From Mycobacterium sp. (GTDB lineage: Bacteria > Actinomycetota > Actinomycetes > Mycobacteriales > Mycobacteriaceae), in NCBI GenBank assembly GCA_003987775.1, contig RXJD01000019.1, forward strand, positions 1 through 64,000: a DNA stretch of 64,000 nucleotides, given 5' to 3'. The notes beneath the pieces were generated by a model, which saw nothing but the letters and a program-made list of their open reading frames with translations, did no database searches and was not told where the DNA came from. Shown here piece by piece: positions 21,823-30,753 of the stretch. The stretch's first letter is position 1. Each line of letters begins with the position of its first letter. Made by a program: the position numbers and the translations under genes.

Positions 21823-21825
21823 GGT

Positions 21826-23124
21826 TCAGGCCGGAATGGTTCGCGTCGGGATTGCCGGATCGCCGGGCGACAGGGCCAGTCCCTCCCACGGCAGGCTGCG
21901 CAGCCCGGCGGCGACCAAGTTCCGCGCCACTGTCAAATCACTGTCCATCAGGACCTCGCCGCCGTGAACCAGCGCCGTGGTCAGGACACGGTGCGGCTCG
22001 CTGACCGACGGCGCGCGCCCGAACGGATGCACGACCTCCTCGGTGACCGTGCCCGTCGGCCGCGACAACCGCAGCGCCGATTTGCGGCCGCCGTGCGACT
22101 CCTTCTGGCTGCTGCGCTTCTGCACCGCGATGCCGTCCACCTCCACCAGCTTGTAGACCATGCTCGCCGTCGGCGCACCCGAGCCGGTGACCAGGGAGGT
22201 GCCCACCCCGTAACTGTCCACCGGAGCAGCGAGCAGGCCCGCGATGGCGAACTCGTCGAGATCGCTGGACAGCACGATGCGGGTCTTCGAGGCACCCAGC
22301 TCATCGAGTTGGGCACGCACCTGGTGGGCCAGCACCGCCAGGTCGCCGGAGTCGATCCGGACGGCACCCAGCTCCGTACCGGCGGCGGCCACGGCGTTGG
22401 CCACTCCGGTGGTGACGTCGTACGTGTCGACCAGCAGCGTGGTATCCGGCCCCAGTGCCGCGACCTGCGCGCGGAACGCCGCCAACTCGTCGGGGCCCTG
22501 ATCGGTGGTGTGCAGCATGGTGAACGCGTGCGCGGCGGTTCCCACCGACGGCACACCGTATCGACGCTGCGCCTCAAGGTTGGATGTCCCGGCGAATCCT
22601 GCGATATAGGCGGCCCGCGCGGATGCGACCGCCGCCTGCTCATGGGTGCGCCGCGAACCCATTTCGATCACGGGGCGGTCGCCGGCCGCGCTGACCATGC
22701 GCGCGGCCGCCGACGCGATCGCGGTGTCGTGGTTGAAGATCGACAGGATCAGGGTTTCCAGCAGCACGCATTCGGCGAAGCTGCCCTGCACCGTCAACAC
22801 CGGGGAGTACGGGAAGTACAGCTCGCCCTCGGCGTACCCGTCGATGTCCCCGCGGAAGCGGAAGTCCCGCAGATACTCCACCGTGTCGGCGTCGAGGAAC
22901 TCCGACAGCAACGCACAGGCGTCGCCGTCGAACCTGAACTGCGGCAAGGTTTCCAGCAGCCGGCCGGTTCCGGCGATCACCCCGTAGCGCCGTCCCGCCG
23001 GAAGCCGCCGCGCGAACACTTCCCAGCTGGTGCGCCGGTGCGCGGTACCGTCGCGCAGGGCCGCGGCCAGCATGGTCAACTCGTATTTGTCGGTCAGCAG
23101 CCCAGCAAGTACCGAGTCGTTCAC
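21826..23124 (-). CDS. pncB: nicotinate phosphoribosyltransferase
   Basis: 432 aa. It joins nicotinate and phosphoribosyl pyrophosphate with ATP use to give nicotinate mononucleotide, the salvage route to NAD. Family signatures include [10 protein letters not shown] at the N-terminus, [13 protein letters not shown], and the phosphate-binding region around [11 protein letters not shown] and VLSSDLDEF. The open frame continues 84 codons upstream, but GTG at 23124 gives the conserved [17 protein letters not shown] start and leaves room for a promoter shared with the divergent clpS. It is the first gene of the pncB-dinG unit. Confidence 0.94.
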   Translation of the reverse strand: MNDSVLAGLLTDKYELTMLAAALRDGTAHRRTSWEVFARRLPAGRRYGVIAGTGRLLETLPQFRFDGDACALLSEFLDADTVEYLRDFRFRGDIDGYAEGELYFPYSPVLTVQGSFAECVLLETLILSIFNHDTAIASAAARMVSAAGDRPVIEMGSRRTHEQAAVASARAAYIAGFAGTSNLEAQRRYGVPSVGTAAHAFTMLHTTDQGPDELAAFRAQVAALGPDTTLLVDTYDVTTGVANAVAAAGTELGAVRIDSGDLAVLAHQVRAQLDELGASKTRIVLSSDLDEFAIAGLLAAPVDSYGVGTSLVTGSGAPTASMVYKLVEVDGIAVQKRSSQKESHGGRKSALRLSRPTGTVTEEVVHPFGRAPSVSEPHRVLTTALVHGGEVLMDSDLTVARNLVAAGLRSLPWEGLALSPGDPAIPTRTIPA

Positions 23125-23178
23125 ATCGCAAAGGTATCGGCTGGCTGCAATACCGGCCTGGCTCGGTATCCTTACGCC

Positions 23179-23484
23179 ATGGTTGTAGCGATCGCGCCGG
23201 CCAAGCCGGGCAGCACCGGGCAACGAGAATCCGCTCCGGTCGAAGCTACGACGAGTCCATGGGTGACCATCGTCTGGGACGACCCGGTCAACTTGATGAC
23301 CTACGTGACGTATGTCTTCCAGAAGTTGTTCGGGTACAGCGAACCGCACGCCACCAAGCTGATGCTGCAGGTGCACAACGAAGGAAAGGCCGTGGTGTCG
23401 TCAGGCAGTCGGGAGTCCATGGAGGTCGACGTGTCCAAGCTCCATGCCGCCGGGTTGTGGGCGACCATGCAGCAGGACCGCTGA
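23179..23484 (+). CDS. clpS: ClpS, N-end-rule adaptor for the Clp protease
   Basis: 101 aa. ClpS binds proteins with destabilising N-terminal residues and delivers them to ClpC/ClpP. The core is clear: [20 protein letters not shown], then [21 protein letters not shown]. The first 25 residues form a flexible tail. I set the start at ATG 23179. A strand-wise longer frame reaching far into pncB is only its antisense shadow. The next gene begins ten bases after the stop. Confidence 0.95.
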   Translation: MVVAIAPAKPGSTGQRESAPVEATTSPWVTIVWDDPVNLMTYVTYVFQKLFGYSEPHATKLMLQVHNEGKAVVSSGSRESMEVDVSKLHAAGLWATMQQDR

Positions 23485-23493
23485 GTTCTGATA

Positions 23494-24075
23494 GTGCGCA
23501 AATGGAAGCGCGTCGAAACCCGCAACGGACCTCGTTTCCGGTCGTCGCTGGCCCCGCACGAGGCGGCTCTGCTGCAGAACCTGGTGAGTGCGATGGCCGG
23601 CCTGCTCGACGAGCGGCAGGCCACGTCGCCGGCTGACGAACTCGAAGAGATCACCGGTATCAAGACCGGACATTCCGAGCGTCCGGCGGACGCGACACTC
23701 GGGCGCCTGCTACCGGACTTCTATCGCAACGACGACGGCGATCCACTGACTCTGGAGGCCTCCGAAGCCCTGAACTCGGCGCTGCGCAGTCTGCACGAGC
23801 CGGAGATCATCGAGGCCAAACGGGTTGCGGCGCAAGAGTTGCTGGATACGTTGCCGGTCAACGGCGGCAGGTTCGAGCTGACCGAGGAGAGCGCCAACGC
23901 CTGGATTTCGGCCGTCAACGATCTGCGGCTGACGTTGGGCGTCATGCTCGAGATCGGGCCGCAAGGCCCGGAACGGTTGCCCGCCGACCACCCGCTGGCC
24001 GCCCACTTCGACGTCTATCAGTGGCTGACGGTGCTGCAGGAGTATCTGGTGCTGGTGCTGATGGGGCCACGATGA
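23494..24075 (+). CDS. conserved actinobacterial protein, DUF2017 type
   Basis: 193 aa, GTG start, directly behind clpS. Mostly alpha-helical and acidic, beginning RKWKRVETRNGPRFRSSLAPHEAALLQNLV, with no membrane segment and no catalytic motif I recognise. It corresponds to Rv1332. The fixed place after clpS hints at a role with protein turnover, but this is inference from neighbourhood only. Confidence 0.85.
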   Translation: MRKWKRVETRNGPRFRSSLAPHEAALLQNLVSAMAGLLDERQATSPADELEEITGIKTGHSERPADATLGRLLPDFYRNDDGDPLTLEASEALNSALRSLHEPEIIEAKRVAAQELLDTLPVNGGRFELTEESANAWISAVNDLRLTLGVMLEIGPQGPERLPADHPLAAHFDVYQWLTVLQEYLVLVLMGPR

Positions 24076-24100
24076 CCCCTGTAAAAGGCAAGACGGTCAG

Positions 24101-25138
24101 ATGAACTCCATCACCGACGTCGGCGGAATCCGCGTCGGCCATCACCACCGACTGGACCCCGACGCGTCCCTCGGGGGCGGGTGGGCCTGCGGCGTCACCG
24201 TGGTGCTGCCGCCCCCGGGCACGGTGGGCGCCGTGGACTGCCGCGGCGGTGCGCCGGGAACGCGAGAGACCGACTTGCTCGACCCCGTCAACAGCGTGCG
24301 CTACGTCGACGCGGTGCTGCTGGCCGGCGGCAGTGCGTTCGGGCTCGCCGCCGCCGACGGCGTCATGCGCTGGCTGGAGGAACGTCAGCGCGGCGTCGCG
24401 ATGGGTGACGGTGTCGTGCCGATCGTCCCGGGGGCGGTGATCTTCGATCTTCCGGTCGGAGCCTGGGATTGCCGGCCGACGGCCGAGTTCGGCTACGCCG
24501 CATGCGTGGCGGCCGACGGCTCCGGCGACGCGGCGCCGGTCGCCGCCGGGACGGTCGGCGCCGGCGTCGGGGCGCGCGTCGGAGTGCTGAAAGGGGGCGT
24601 CGGGACCGCGTCGGTCACGCTTCCCTCCGGCATCACCGTCGGGGCGCTGGCCGTGGTGAACGCGGCCGGCGAAGCCGTCGACCCAGCGACCGGCCTGCCG
24701 TGGATGGCGGAGTTGACCGACCAGTTCGCGCTGACGTCACCGCCTTCCGGACAGATCGCGGCGCTGGCGCAGTTACCGTCCCCGTTGAGCGAGCTGAATA
24801 CCACGATCGCCGTGGTCGCCACGGATGCGGCGCTCAGCCCCGCGGGGTGCCGTCGCGTCGCGATCGCCGCCCACGACGGTCTGGCCCGGACGCTGCGGCC
24901 CGCTCACACCCCCCTGGACGGCGACACCGTCTTCGCCCTGGCGACCGGCGCCGTCGAGGTGCCACCGTCCGCCAAGACCCCGGCGGCGCTGTCGCCGGAG
25001 ACCGGTCTGCTCACCACGGTGGGCGCGGCCGCCGCCGACTGCCTGGCCCGGGCGGTGCTCGACGGAGTCATCGCCGCGGAATCGGTGGCCGCGATACCGG
25101 CGTACCGGGACGTGCTGCCGGGTGCGTTCCGGCGGTGA
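24101..25138 (+). CDS. P1-family (DmpA-type) aminopeptidase/hydrolase
   Basis: 345 aa. P1 peptidases are autoproteolytic N-terminal-nucleophile enzymes. Family landmarks are SITDVGGIRVGHH at the start, the Gly-rich oxyanion stretch LLAGGSAFGLAAADGVMRW, and the putative cleavage/nucleophile site LNTTIAVVATDAAL. There the residue opening the beta chain would be Thr or Ser; DmpA uses Ser. No signal peptide is visible, so it should be cytoplasmic. It matches Rv1333 and stands just before mec and cysO. Substrate unknown. Confidence 0.88.
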   Translation: MNSITDVGGIRVGHHHRLDPDASLGGGWACGVTVVLPPPGTVGAVDCRGGAPGTRETDLLDPVNSVRYVDAVLLAGGSAFGLAAADGVMRWLEERQRGVAMGDGVVPIVPGAVIFDLPVGAWDCRPTAEFGYAACVAADGSGDAAPVAAGTVGAGVGARVGVLKGGVGTASVTLPSGITVGALAVVNAAGEAVDPATGLPWMAELTDQFALTSPPSGQIAALAQLPSPLSELNTTIAVVATDAALSPAGCRRVAIAAHDGLARTLRPAHTPLDGDTVFALATGAVEVPPSAKTPAALSPETGLLTTVGAAAADCLARAVLDGVIAAESVAAIPAYRDVLPGAFRR

Positions 25139-25148
25139 AGGCATCGCG

Positions 25149-25562
25149 GTGCTGGTGATCCGTGCCGATCTCGTCGACGCGATGGTCGCCCATGCCCGCC
25201 GGGACCACCCCGACGAAGCCTGCGGTGTACTGGCCGGTCCGGACGGCTCGGACCGTCCGGAGCGACACATTCCCATGGTCAACGCGGAACGGTCGCCGAC
25301 GTTCTACCGATTCGATTCCGGCCAGCAACTCGAGGTGTGGCAGGCCATGGAGCGCGCGAATGAGGGCCCCGTCGTCATCTACCACTCCCACCCCGGCAGC
25401 GACGCGTATCCGAGTCGCACGGATATCGACCTGGCGGCCGAACCCGGCGCGCACTATGTGGTGGTGTCCACCCGAGATCCGCACCGGCACGAACTGCGCA
25501 GCTACCGCATTGTCAACGGTGTCGTCAGCGAGGAACCTGTTGACATCGTCGAGCAGTACTGA
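25149..25562 (+). CDS. mec: Mec, JAMM metalloprotease acting on CysO
   Basis: 137 aa. Mec is a zinc JAB1/MPN protease that releases cysteine from the CysO-cysteine adduct, the last step of the thiocarboxylate-dependent cysteine route. The JAMM motif is complete: YHSHPGSDAYPSRTD gives His79, His81 and Asp92, with DEACGV supplying Glu23. GTG at 25149 yields MLVIRADLVDAMVAHARRDHP, the known core. It is ten bases after the peptidase gene and 23 before cysO, so part of the same operon. Confidence 0.95.
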   Translation: MLVIRADLVDAMVAHARRDHPDEACGVLAGPDGSDRPERHIPMVNAERSPTFYRFDSGQQLEVWQAMERANEGPVVIYHSHPGSDAYPSRTDIDLAAEPGAHYVVVSTRDPHRHELRSYRIVNGVVSEEPVDIVEQY

Positions 25563-25585
25563 GCCCACGCGACAGAAAGGCCAGC

Positions 25586-25876
25586 ATGACCGTCACCGTC
25601 TCCATTCCGACCATCCTGCGACCCCACACCGGTGGCGAGAAGCGCGTCTCGGCCAGTGGCGACACGCTGGGGGCCGTCATCACAGACCTGGAAGCCAACT
25701 ACGCGGGCATCTCGGATCGGCTCATCGATAACGGCCGCCTGCACCGCTTCGTGAACATCTACGTCAACGACGAGGATGTGCGCTTCTCCGGCGGTCTGGA
25801 CACCGCCGTCGCGGACGGCGACTCGGTCACCATCCTGCCCGCGGTCGCGGGCGGTCAATGCGAGGTCTACCGGTAG
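25586..25876 (+). CDS. cysO: CysO, ThiS/MoaD-like sulfur carrier, with C-terminal extension
   Basis: 96 aa ubiquitin-like protein. CysO carries sulfide as a C-terminal thiocarboxylate and gives it to O-phosphoserine-derived aminoacrylate on CysM. The sequence runs to the expected ...VTILPAVAGG at residues 89-90 but then continues with QCEVYR before the stop. The M. tuberculosis protein ends at GG. A tail of this kind must be cut off before the GG can be activated; the neighbouring JAMM protease is the obvious candidate, as for other carriers of this type. No cysM follows: the next gene is the rhomboid. Confidence 0.93.
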   Translation: MTVTVSIPTILRPHTGGEKRVSASGDTLGAVITDLEANYAGISDRLIDNGRLHRFVNIYVNDEDVRFSGGLDTAVADGDSVTILPAVAGGQCEVYR

Positions 25877-25916
25877 CCTGGACCTTTGGACCCAGGGCGA
25901 TGAGGAGGATCGGCGC

Positions 25917-26576
25917 ATGAACAAACCGGCGCCGGCGAACCAGTCGAACAAGAAGCCGGGCTGGGTGATCGGCGCGACGACGATCATCACCTTCGTGGCC
26001 CTGCTCTATGTCGTTGAGCTGATCGATCAACTCAGCGGTGGCCGGCTGGACCGCAACGGCATCCGGCCGCTGACCACCGACGGCCTGTGGGGGATCGTCT
26101 TCGCCCCGGTCTTGCACGCGAACTGGCAGCATCTGATCGCCAACACGGTGCCGATGCTGGTGCTGGGCTTCCTGATGACACTGGCCGGACTGTCCCGGTT
26201 CGTGTGGGCCACCGCGATCATCTGGATCCTGGGTGGCTTCGGGACCTGGCTGATCGGCAACGTCGGCAGCAGCTGCGGCCCGACCGACCACATCGGCGCA
26301 TCGGGGCTGATCTTCGGCTGGCTTGCCTTCTTGCTGGTATTCGGCATCTTCGTGCGCAAAGTGTGGGACATCATCATCGGCCTGGTCGTGCTGTTCGTCT
26401 ACGGCGGTGTGCTGCTCGGCGCCCTGCCCGTCCTGGGCGTGTGCGGTGGCGTGTCCTGGCAGGGCCACTTGTGCGGCGCGATCGCCGGCGTGGTGGCGGC
26501 CTATCTGTTGTCGGCTCCCGAACGCAAGGCCCGCGAGCGGAAGAGGGCCCTGGGCACACCGCACCTGAAGACATGA
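25917..26576 (+). CDS. rhomboid-family intramembrane serine protease
   Basis: 219 aa, six or so membrane segments. Catalytic Ser129 stands in [11 protein letters not shown] and His184 in [11 protein letters not shown]; the oxyanion-site HxxN pattern appears as HLIANT (72-77). These are the marks of active rhomboids, which cut substrates within the membrane. ATG at 25917 follows GAGGAGGAT at good distance. Its stop overlaps the murI start (ATGA), so the two are coupled. It matches Rv1337. Substrate not known. Confidence 0.92.
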   Translation: MNKPAPANQSNKKPGWVIGATTIITFVALLYVVELIDQLSGGRLDRNGIRPLTTDGLWGIVFAPVLHANWQHLIANTVPMLVLGFLMTLAGLSRFVWATAIIWILGGFGTWLIGNVGSSCGPTDHIGASGLIFGWLAFLLVFGIFVRKVWDIIIGLVVLFVYGGVLLGALPVLGVCGGVSWQGHLCGAIAGVVAAYLLSAPERKARERKRALGTPHLKT

Positions 26577-27388
26577 GTTCGCCCCTGGCTCCCATCGGAG
26601 TCTTCGATTCCGGTGTCGGAGGACTCACGGTCGCGCGGGCGATCATCGACCAGTTGCCCGACGAGGACATCATCTACGTCGGCGACACCGGCAACGGGCC
26701 GTACGGACCGCTGCCCATCCCGGAGATCCGTGCCCACGCGCTGGCCATCGGAGACGATCTGGTCAGCCGCGGCGTCAAGGCATTGGTGATTGCGTGCAAC
26801 TCCGCCTCCGCCGCCTGCCTGCGGGATGCGCGGGAACGGTACGACGTGCCCGTCGTCGAAGTGATCCTGCCGGCGGTGCGCCGCGCGGTGGCCGCCACCC
26901 GCAACGGCCGCATCGGGGTGATCGGCACGCGGGCGACGATCAACTCCCACGCCTACCAGGATGCGTTCGCCGCCGCGCGCGACACCGAGATCACCGCGGT
27001 GGCCTGCCCCCGGTTCGTCGACTTCGTCGAGCGCGGCGTCACCAGTGGTCGGCAGGTGCTGGGTCTGGCCGAGGGTTATCTGGAACCGCTGCAGCGCGCT
27101 GAGGTCGACACGCTGGTGTTGGGGTGCACGCACTACCCGCTGCTGTCCGGACTGATCCAACTCGTGATGGGGGAGGACGTCACTCTGGTCTCCAGCGCCG
27201 AGGAGACCGCCAAGCAAGTGCTGCGCGTACTCACCGAACGCGACTTGTTGCGTCCGCACGAGGGACCGCCGGCCACGCGGGTCTTCGAGGCGACCGGTGA
27301 CCTCGAGGCGTTCACCAAACTCGCCTCCCGATTCCTCGGGCCCGCGGTGGTGGGGGTCGAACCCGCCCGACAGGCTCCCGTCTCGTGA
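26573..27388 (+). CDS. murI: glutamate racemase
   Basis: 271 aa. It makes D-glutamate for peptidoglycan. The two catalytic cysteines are visible: Cys75 in IACNSAS and the second in LGCTHYP (about 185), with [15 protein letters not shown] at the N-terminus. ATG at 26573 overlaps the rhomboid stop. It matches Rv1338 in order and size. The C-terminal tail ([12 protein letters not shown]) is short and probably disordered. Confidence 0.96.
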   Translation: MSSPLAPIGVFDSGVGGLTVARAIIDQLPDEDIIYVGDTGNGPYGPLPIPEIRAHALAIGDDLVSRGVKALVIACNSASAACLRDARERYDVPVVEVILPAVRRAVAATRNGRIGVIGTRATINSHAYQDAFAAARDTEITAVACPRFVDFVERGVTSGRQVLGLAEGYLEPLQRAEVDTLVLGCTHYPLLSGLIQLVMGEDVTLVSSAEETAKQVLRVLTERDLLRPHEGPPATRVFEATGDLEAFTKLASRFLGPAVVGVEPARQAPVS

Positions 27389-27413
27389 AAAAGCCGACGA
27401 TTCTGATGGCCCA

Positions 27414-28238
27414 ATGCGGCGATGTTTTCCCCATCGTGCTAACTGGCATGGCACAGTGGTGTCCGTGCGACTAACCGTGCTCGGATGCTCCGGCAGCGTC
27501 GTGGGTCCGGACTCGCCCGCGTCGGGTTATCTACTCCGGGCACCGGACACTCCGCCGCTTGTCATCGACTTCGGCGGGGGGGTGTTGGGCGCACTGCAAA
27601 GACATGCCGACCCGGGTTCGGTCCATGTGTTGCTGTCGCATCTGCACGCCGACCACTGTCTGGATGTGCCCGGTCTTTTCGTGTGGCGGCGGTACCACCC
27701 GACCGCCAAACCCAACGGCAAGGCGTTGCTGTACGGGCCGAGCGACACGTGGTCGCGGCTGGGGGCGGCGTCGTCCCCTTACGGTGGCGAAATCGACGAT
27801 TGCTCGGACATCTTCGACGTTCGCCACTGGGTGGACGGCGAGGCGGTCGGCATCGGCGCCCTGAGCGTGCTGCCGCGGGTCGTCGCGCACCCCACCGAGT
27901 CGTTCGGCCTGCGTTTCACCGACCCGAGCGGGGCCTCGCTGGTGTACAGCGGGGACACCGGGGAATGCGACCAACTCGTCGAACTGGCCCGCGGCGCCGA
28001 TGTGTTCCTGTGCGAGGCCTCCTGGACGCACTCGCCGAAAAATCCGCCCGCCCTTCATCTGTCGGGCACCGAAGCCGGTCGGGCCGCGGCTGCGGCCGGC
28101 GTGCGGGAGTTGCTGCTGACGCACATCCCGCCATGGACCTCTCGCGAGGACGTCATCAGCGAGGCCAAGGCGGAGTTCGACGGGCCCGTGCACGCGGTGG
28201 TGCCCGGCGAGACGATCGAGGTCCGGCGCGCTGGCTGA
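27414..28238 (+). CDS. metallo-beta-lactamase-fold hydrolase, class II-like cAMP phosphodiesterase (Rv1339 type)
   Basis: 274 aa. The zinc-binding motif HLHADHCLD, later His and Asp residues in VVAHPTESFG and YSGDTGECDQL, and TCIP-like LLLTHIPPW identify the fold. The M. tuberculosis counterpart Rv1339 has been shown to hydrolyse cyclic AMP. The start is uncertain: GTG codons at 27456, 27459 and 27465 are possible. I chose ATG 27414 because the encoded MRRCFPHR...WHGTVVSVR also appears, as I remember it, at the start of Rv1339. Three adenylate cyclases lie 19 kb away in the same window. Confidence 0.88.
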   Translation: MRRCFPHRANWHGTVVSVRLTVLGCSGSVVGPDSPASGYLLRAPDTPPLVIDFGGGVLGALQRHADPGSVHVLLSHLHADHCLDVPGLFVWRRYHPTAKPNGKALLYGPSDTWSRLGAASSPYGGEIDDCSDIFDVRHWVDGEAVGIGALSVLPRVVAHPTESFGLRFTDPSGASLVYSGDTGECDQLVELARGADVFLCEASWTHSPKNPPALHLSGTEAGRAAAAAGVRELLLTHIPPWTSREDVISEAKAEFDGPVHAVVPGETIEVRRAG

Positions 28239-28367
28239 GAGTGCCACCCAGTGTGCCGTGACCGCGCGATTTTCGACCTATCGCCGCGGTGAGCGCGCAC
28301 CGAAAGCGGTGCCCGCACACTCAGTGCCGTCCGTGCGCACCAGAGGCCCGGCGATAGGGTGGACCTT

Positions 28368-29147
28368 GTGTCCAAACGAGAAGACGGCCGCCTCGACGAC
28401 GAGCTTCGCCCGGTAACCATCACCCGCGGATTCACCGACCACCCGGCGGGTTCGGTGCTGATCGAATTCGGCGGCACGAAGGTCATGTGCACCGCCAGCG
28501 TCACCGAGGGGGTGCCGCGCTGGCGCAAGGGATCGGGCTTGGGCTGGCTCACCGCGGAGTACGCGATGTTGCCGTCCGCCACCCACACCCGCTCGGACCG
28601 GGAATCCGTCAAGGGCCGCGTTGGCGGACGTACGCAGGAGATCAGCCGATTGGTCGGCCGGTCCCTGCGGGCGTGCATCGACCTGGGCGCGCTGGGCGAG
28701 AACACCATCGCTGTCGACTGCGACGTGCTGCAGGCCGACGGCGGGACCCGGACGGCCGCGATCACCGGCGCCTATGTGGCGCTGGCCGACGCGGTCACCT
28801 ACCTGTCGGCGGCCGGCAAGCTCTCCGACCCGCGCCCGCTGTCCTGCGCGATCGCCGCGGTGAGCGTCGGTGTGGTCGACGGCCGGGTCCGCGTCGATCT
28901 GCCCTACGAGGAGGACTCGCGCGCCGAGGTCGACATGAACGTTGTCGCGACCGACACCGGCACGCTGGTCGAAGTGCAGGGCACCGGCGAGGGCGCGACC
29001 TTCCCGCGCTCGACCCTGGACAAACTGCTCGACATGGCGCTGGGCGCATGCGACAAGCTATTCGCCGCCCAGCGCGAGGCGTTGGCGCTGCCGTACCCCG
29101 GCGTGCTGCCCGAGGGGCCGAAGGCATCGAAAGCGTTCGGAAGCTGA
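28368..29147 (+). CDS. rph: ribonuclease PH
   Basis: 259 aa. A phosphate-dependent 3' exonuclease that trims tRNA precursors. It begins [21 protein letters not shown] and contains the phosphate-site Arg/Ser region [16 protein letters not shown] and [22 protein letters not shown], all typical. GTG at 28368 gives the conserved N-terminus; a GTG three codons earlier is less likely. rdgB starts two bases after its stop. Matches Rv1340. Confidence 0.95.
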   Translation: MSKREDGRLDDELRPVTITRGFTDHPAGSVLIEFGGTKVMCTASVTEGVPRWRKGSGLGWLTAEYAMLPSATHTRSDRESVKGRVGGRTQEISRLVGRSLRACIDLGALGENTIAVDCDVLQADGGTRTAAITGAYVALADAVTYLSAAGKLSDPRPLSCAIAAVSVGVVDGRVRVDLPYEEDSRAEVDMNVVATDTGTLVEVQGTGEGATFPRSTLDKLLDMALGACDKLFAAQREALALPYPGVLPEGPKASKAFGS

Positions 29148-29149
29148 GC

Positions 29150-29812
29150 ATGCCGGACGGTGCTGACCCGTCCCCCGCAAGCGGGCGGTGCCCCCAGCGC
29201 CCGGCTCCGCCGGGCTTGCGGCTGCTGGTGGCCAGCCGCAACCGCAAGAAGCTGGCCGAGTTGCAGCGGGTGCTCGACGGCGCCGGGTTGTGCGGGGTGA
29301 CGCTGGTATCGCTGGATGATGTGCCGCCCTTCGACGAGGCACCGGAAACCGGTGCGACGTTTGAAGACAACGCGCTGGCCAAGGCGCGCGACGCGTTCGC
29401 CGCGACCGGCCTGCCGAGTGTCGCCGACGACTCCGGATTGGAAGTCGCCGCGCTGAACGGCATGCCCGGCGTGCTGTCCGCACGCTGGTCGGGCAATCAC
29501 GGCGACGACGGCGCCAACACCGCACTGCTGCTCGCGCAGATGCGCGACGTGCCCGACGAGCGGCGCGGCGCAGCGTTCGTCTCGGCCTGCGCGCTGGTCG
29601 CCGATGGACAGCAGGTCGTGGTCCGCGGCGAGTGGCCCGGCACCATCGCGCACGAGCCGCGCGGCGACGGGGGCTTCGGCTACGACCCGGTGTTTCTTCC
29701 CGCTGAAGGGGATGGCCGCACTGCTGCGCAATTCAGCGCGGCAGAGAAAGACGCGGTGTCACACCGTGGTCGCGCGCTGGCCCTGCTGCTGCCGGCGCTG
29801 CGGACCCTGTAG
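29150..29812 (+). CDS. rdgB: RdgB/HAM1 non-canonical purine NTP pyrophosphatase
   Basis: 220 aa. It hydrolyses dITP, ITP and XTP to monophosphates, keeping these bases out of nucleic acids. The fold is plain: LLVASRNRKKLAEL, TFEDNALAKA, SVADDSGLEVAALNGMPGV and DGGFGYDPVF. The first 23 residues, PDGADPSPASGRCPQRPAPP and on, look unlike the family; they are encoded by a GC-rich inverted repeat and may not be translated if a start closer to LRLLVASRN is used. ATG 29150 is two bases past the rph stop, which favours coupling. Matches Rv1341. Confidence 0.93.
   Translation: MPDGADPSPASGRCPQRPAPPGLRLLVASRNRKKLAELQRVLDGAGLCGVTLVSLDDVPPFDEAPETGATFEDNALAKARDAFAATGLPSVADDSGLEVAALNGMPGVLSARWSGNHGDDGANTALLLAQMRDVPDERRGAAFVSACALVADGQQVVVRGEWPGTIAHEPRGDGGFGYDPVFLPAEGDGRTAAQFSAAEKDAVSHRGRALALLLPALRTL
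29175..29221. repeat. GC-rich inverted repeat inside the 5' end of rdgB
   Basis: Arms CCGCAAGC (29175-29182) and GCTTGCGG (29214-29221) flank a run of further GC-rich pairing (GCCCGGC / GCCGGGC). It occupies nearly all of the rdgB reading frame before the conserved core. The shape recalls short interspersed palindromes seen between mycobacterial genes; membership of a named family is not established here. Confidence 0.6.
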
Positions 29813-29813
29813 G

Positions 29814-29847
29814 TCAGACCCCTCAGACCCCTCAGACCCCTCAGACC
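29814..29847. repeat. 9-bp tandem repeat (TCAGACCCC, about 3.8 copies)
   Basis: Three full and one partial copy of TCAGACCCC between the rdgB stop and the end of the next gene. The last partial unit provides the stop codon (TCA read as TGA on the minus strand) of that gene. Copy number is a likely slippage point. Confidence 0.9.
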
Positions 29848-30191
29848 GCGAAGTTGGCCTTGACCTCTTTGGTCTGCCGGTGCTCGACGATGATCCCGAG
29901 CAGCGGAATGGTGCCGGCGAGCAGCACGCCGATGGTCTTACCGATCGGCCACCGAACTTTGATCGCAAGGTTGAACGCAGCCAGCACATAGACGAAATAC
30001 ACCCAGCCGTGTACGACTTCGATCCACCGGACCTCGCGGTGGTACACCAGGTGCGAAACGACCTCGCCGCACAAGACGATCAGCCAGATACCGGTCGTCC
30101 ACGCCATCACCCGGTAAGCCAACAACGCGGAGCGGATCTTGTCGGCGGGGAACGCCGAAGCGCTGCGTTCGGGCGTCTCAGGTGTGCTCAT
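29841..30191 (-). CDS. DUF3817-type membrane protein
   Basis: 116 aa. Three hydrophobic helices (IRSALLAYRVMAWTTGIWLIVL, WVYFVYVLAAFNLAI, TIGVLLAGTIPLLGIIVE) point to an inner-membrane protein of the DUF3817 family, equivalent to Rv1342c. No catalytic motif. Its start overlaps the stop of the upstream gene as ATGA, so both form a two-gene operon. Convergent to rdgB. Confidence 0.88.
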   Translation of the reverse strand: MSTPETPERSASAFPADKIRSALLAYRVMAWTTGIWLIVLCGEVVSHLVYHREVRWIEVVHGWVYFVYVLAAFNLAIKVRWPIGKTIGVLLAGTIPLLGIIVEHRQTKEVKANFAV

Positions 30192-30571
30192 GCGGTCGTC
30201 CTTTTCTGCTGTTCAGCATCGTCTTTGGCGAGTTCGGCCAGGTAGGCGTTGTATTCGCGTAGGGCGGGATCGTCAGGCTGTTGTGGTGCGGGCTTCGGTC
30301 GCTCGGGAAGCAGCCCGGGAGGAATCTCGGTGACGGTGTCCCGAGGGGCCGGCGGCGCCTCTTCGTAGCGGACGAATTTGCGGTACGCGTAGATGCAGAA
30401 CGCGGCGAACATCGGCCATTGCAGGGCGTAGCCGAGGTTCTGGTAGGTCCCCGATACCGACTGAAACCGGGTCCACTGCCACCAGCCCAGCGCCAGGCAG
30501 CCGCAGGCAGCGAAGATAACGAGCGCGATGGCTGCGGGCCGTCTGCGCCTCGTGCGGACCGGGGTGGACAC
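30188..30571 (-). CDS. small membrane protein (LprD-like)
   Basis: 127 aa. An Arg-rich N-terminus (TPVRTRRRRPAA) leads into a membrane segment ALVIFAACGCLALGWWQW; a second is LQWPMFAAFCIYAYRKFV, followed by a cytosolic Pro-rich tail and an acidic end (YNAYLAELAKDD). The M. tuberculosis counterpart Rv1343c is named lipoprotein LprD. The cysteine in FAAC could be a lipobox, but the Phe at -3 makes it poor, so I prefer a plain two-helix membrane protein. First gene of the pair with the DUF3817 protein. Confidence 0.8.
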   Translation of the reverse strand: MSTPVRTRRRRPAAIALVIFAACGCLALGWWQWTRFQSVSGTYQNLGYALQWPMFAAFCIYAYRKFVRYEEAPPAPRDTVTEIPPGLLPERPKPAPQQPDDPALREYNAYLAELAKDDAEQQKRTTA

Positions 30572-30654
30572 CCTACGACGGTACCGCGTACGAGTTTTCG
30601 GCCACGAATTCCTCGAGCGTGCCGCGCTGTCGCCGGGCGTGAACCAGGGGCGAG

Positions 30655-30687
30655 ATTCTCGCCGAATTTTCGCCGGATTCTCGCCGT
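30655..30687. repeat. three 11-bp direct repeats (ATTCTCGCCGN)
   Basis: Three consecutive units ATTCTCGCCGA, ATTTTCGCCGG and ATTCTCGCCGT lie between the divergent lprD-like gene and tRNA-Leu. The 11-bp period is close to one DNA turn, so identical faces repeat. Function unknown; the rest of this 180-base gap shows nothing else. Confidence 0.85.
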
Positions 30688-30753
30688 CGGTTCAAGCTCG
30701 GTGTCCGCGTGGCGGCCTGGTCGAAATCCGGAGCGGTACGATCGACCGACGCA

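Noticed and set aside
21703..23484. Very long plus-strand open frame across pncB
   Set aside because: Only its last 101 codons (clpS from 23179) are real; the rest is antisense to pncB and shows Arg/His/Gln-rich composition typical of shadow frames in GC-rich DNA.
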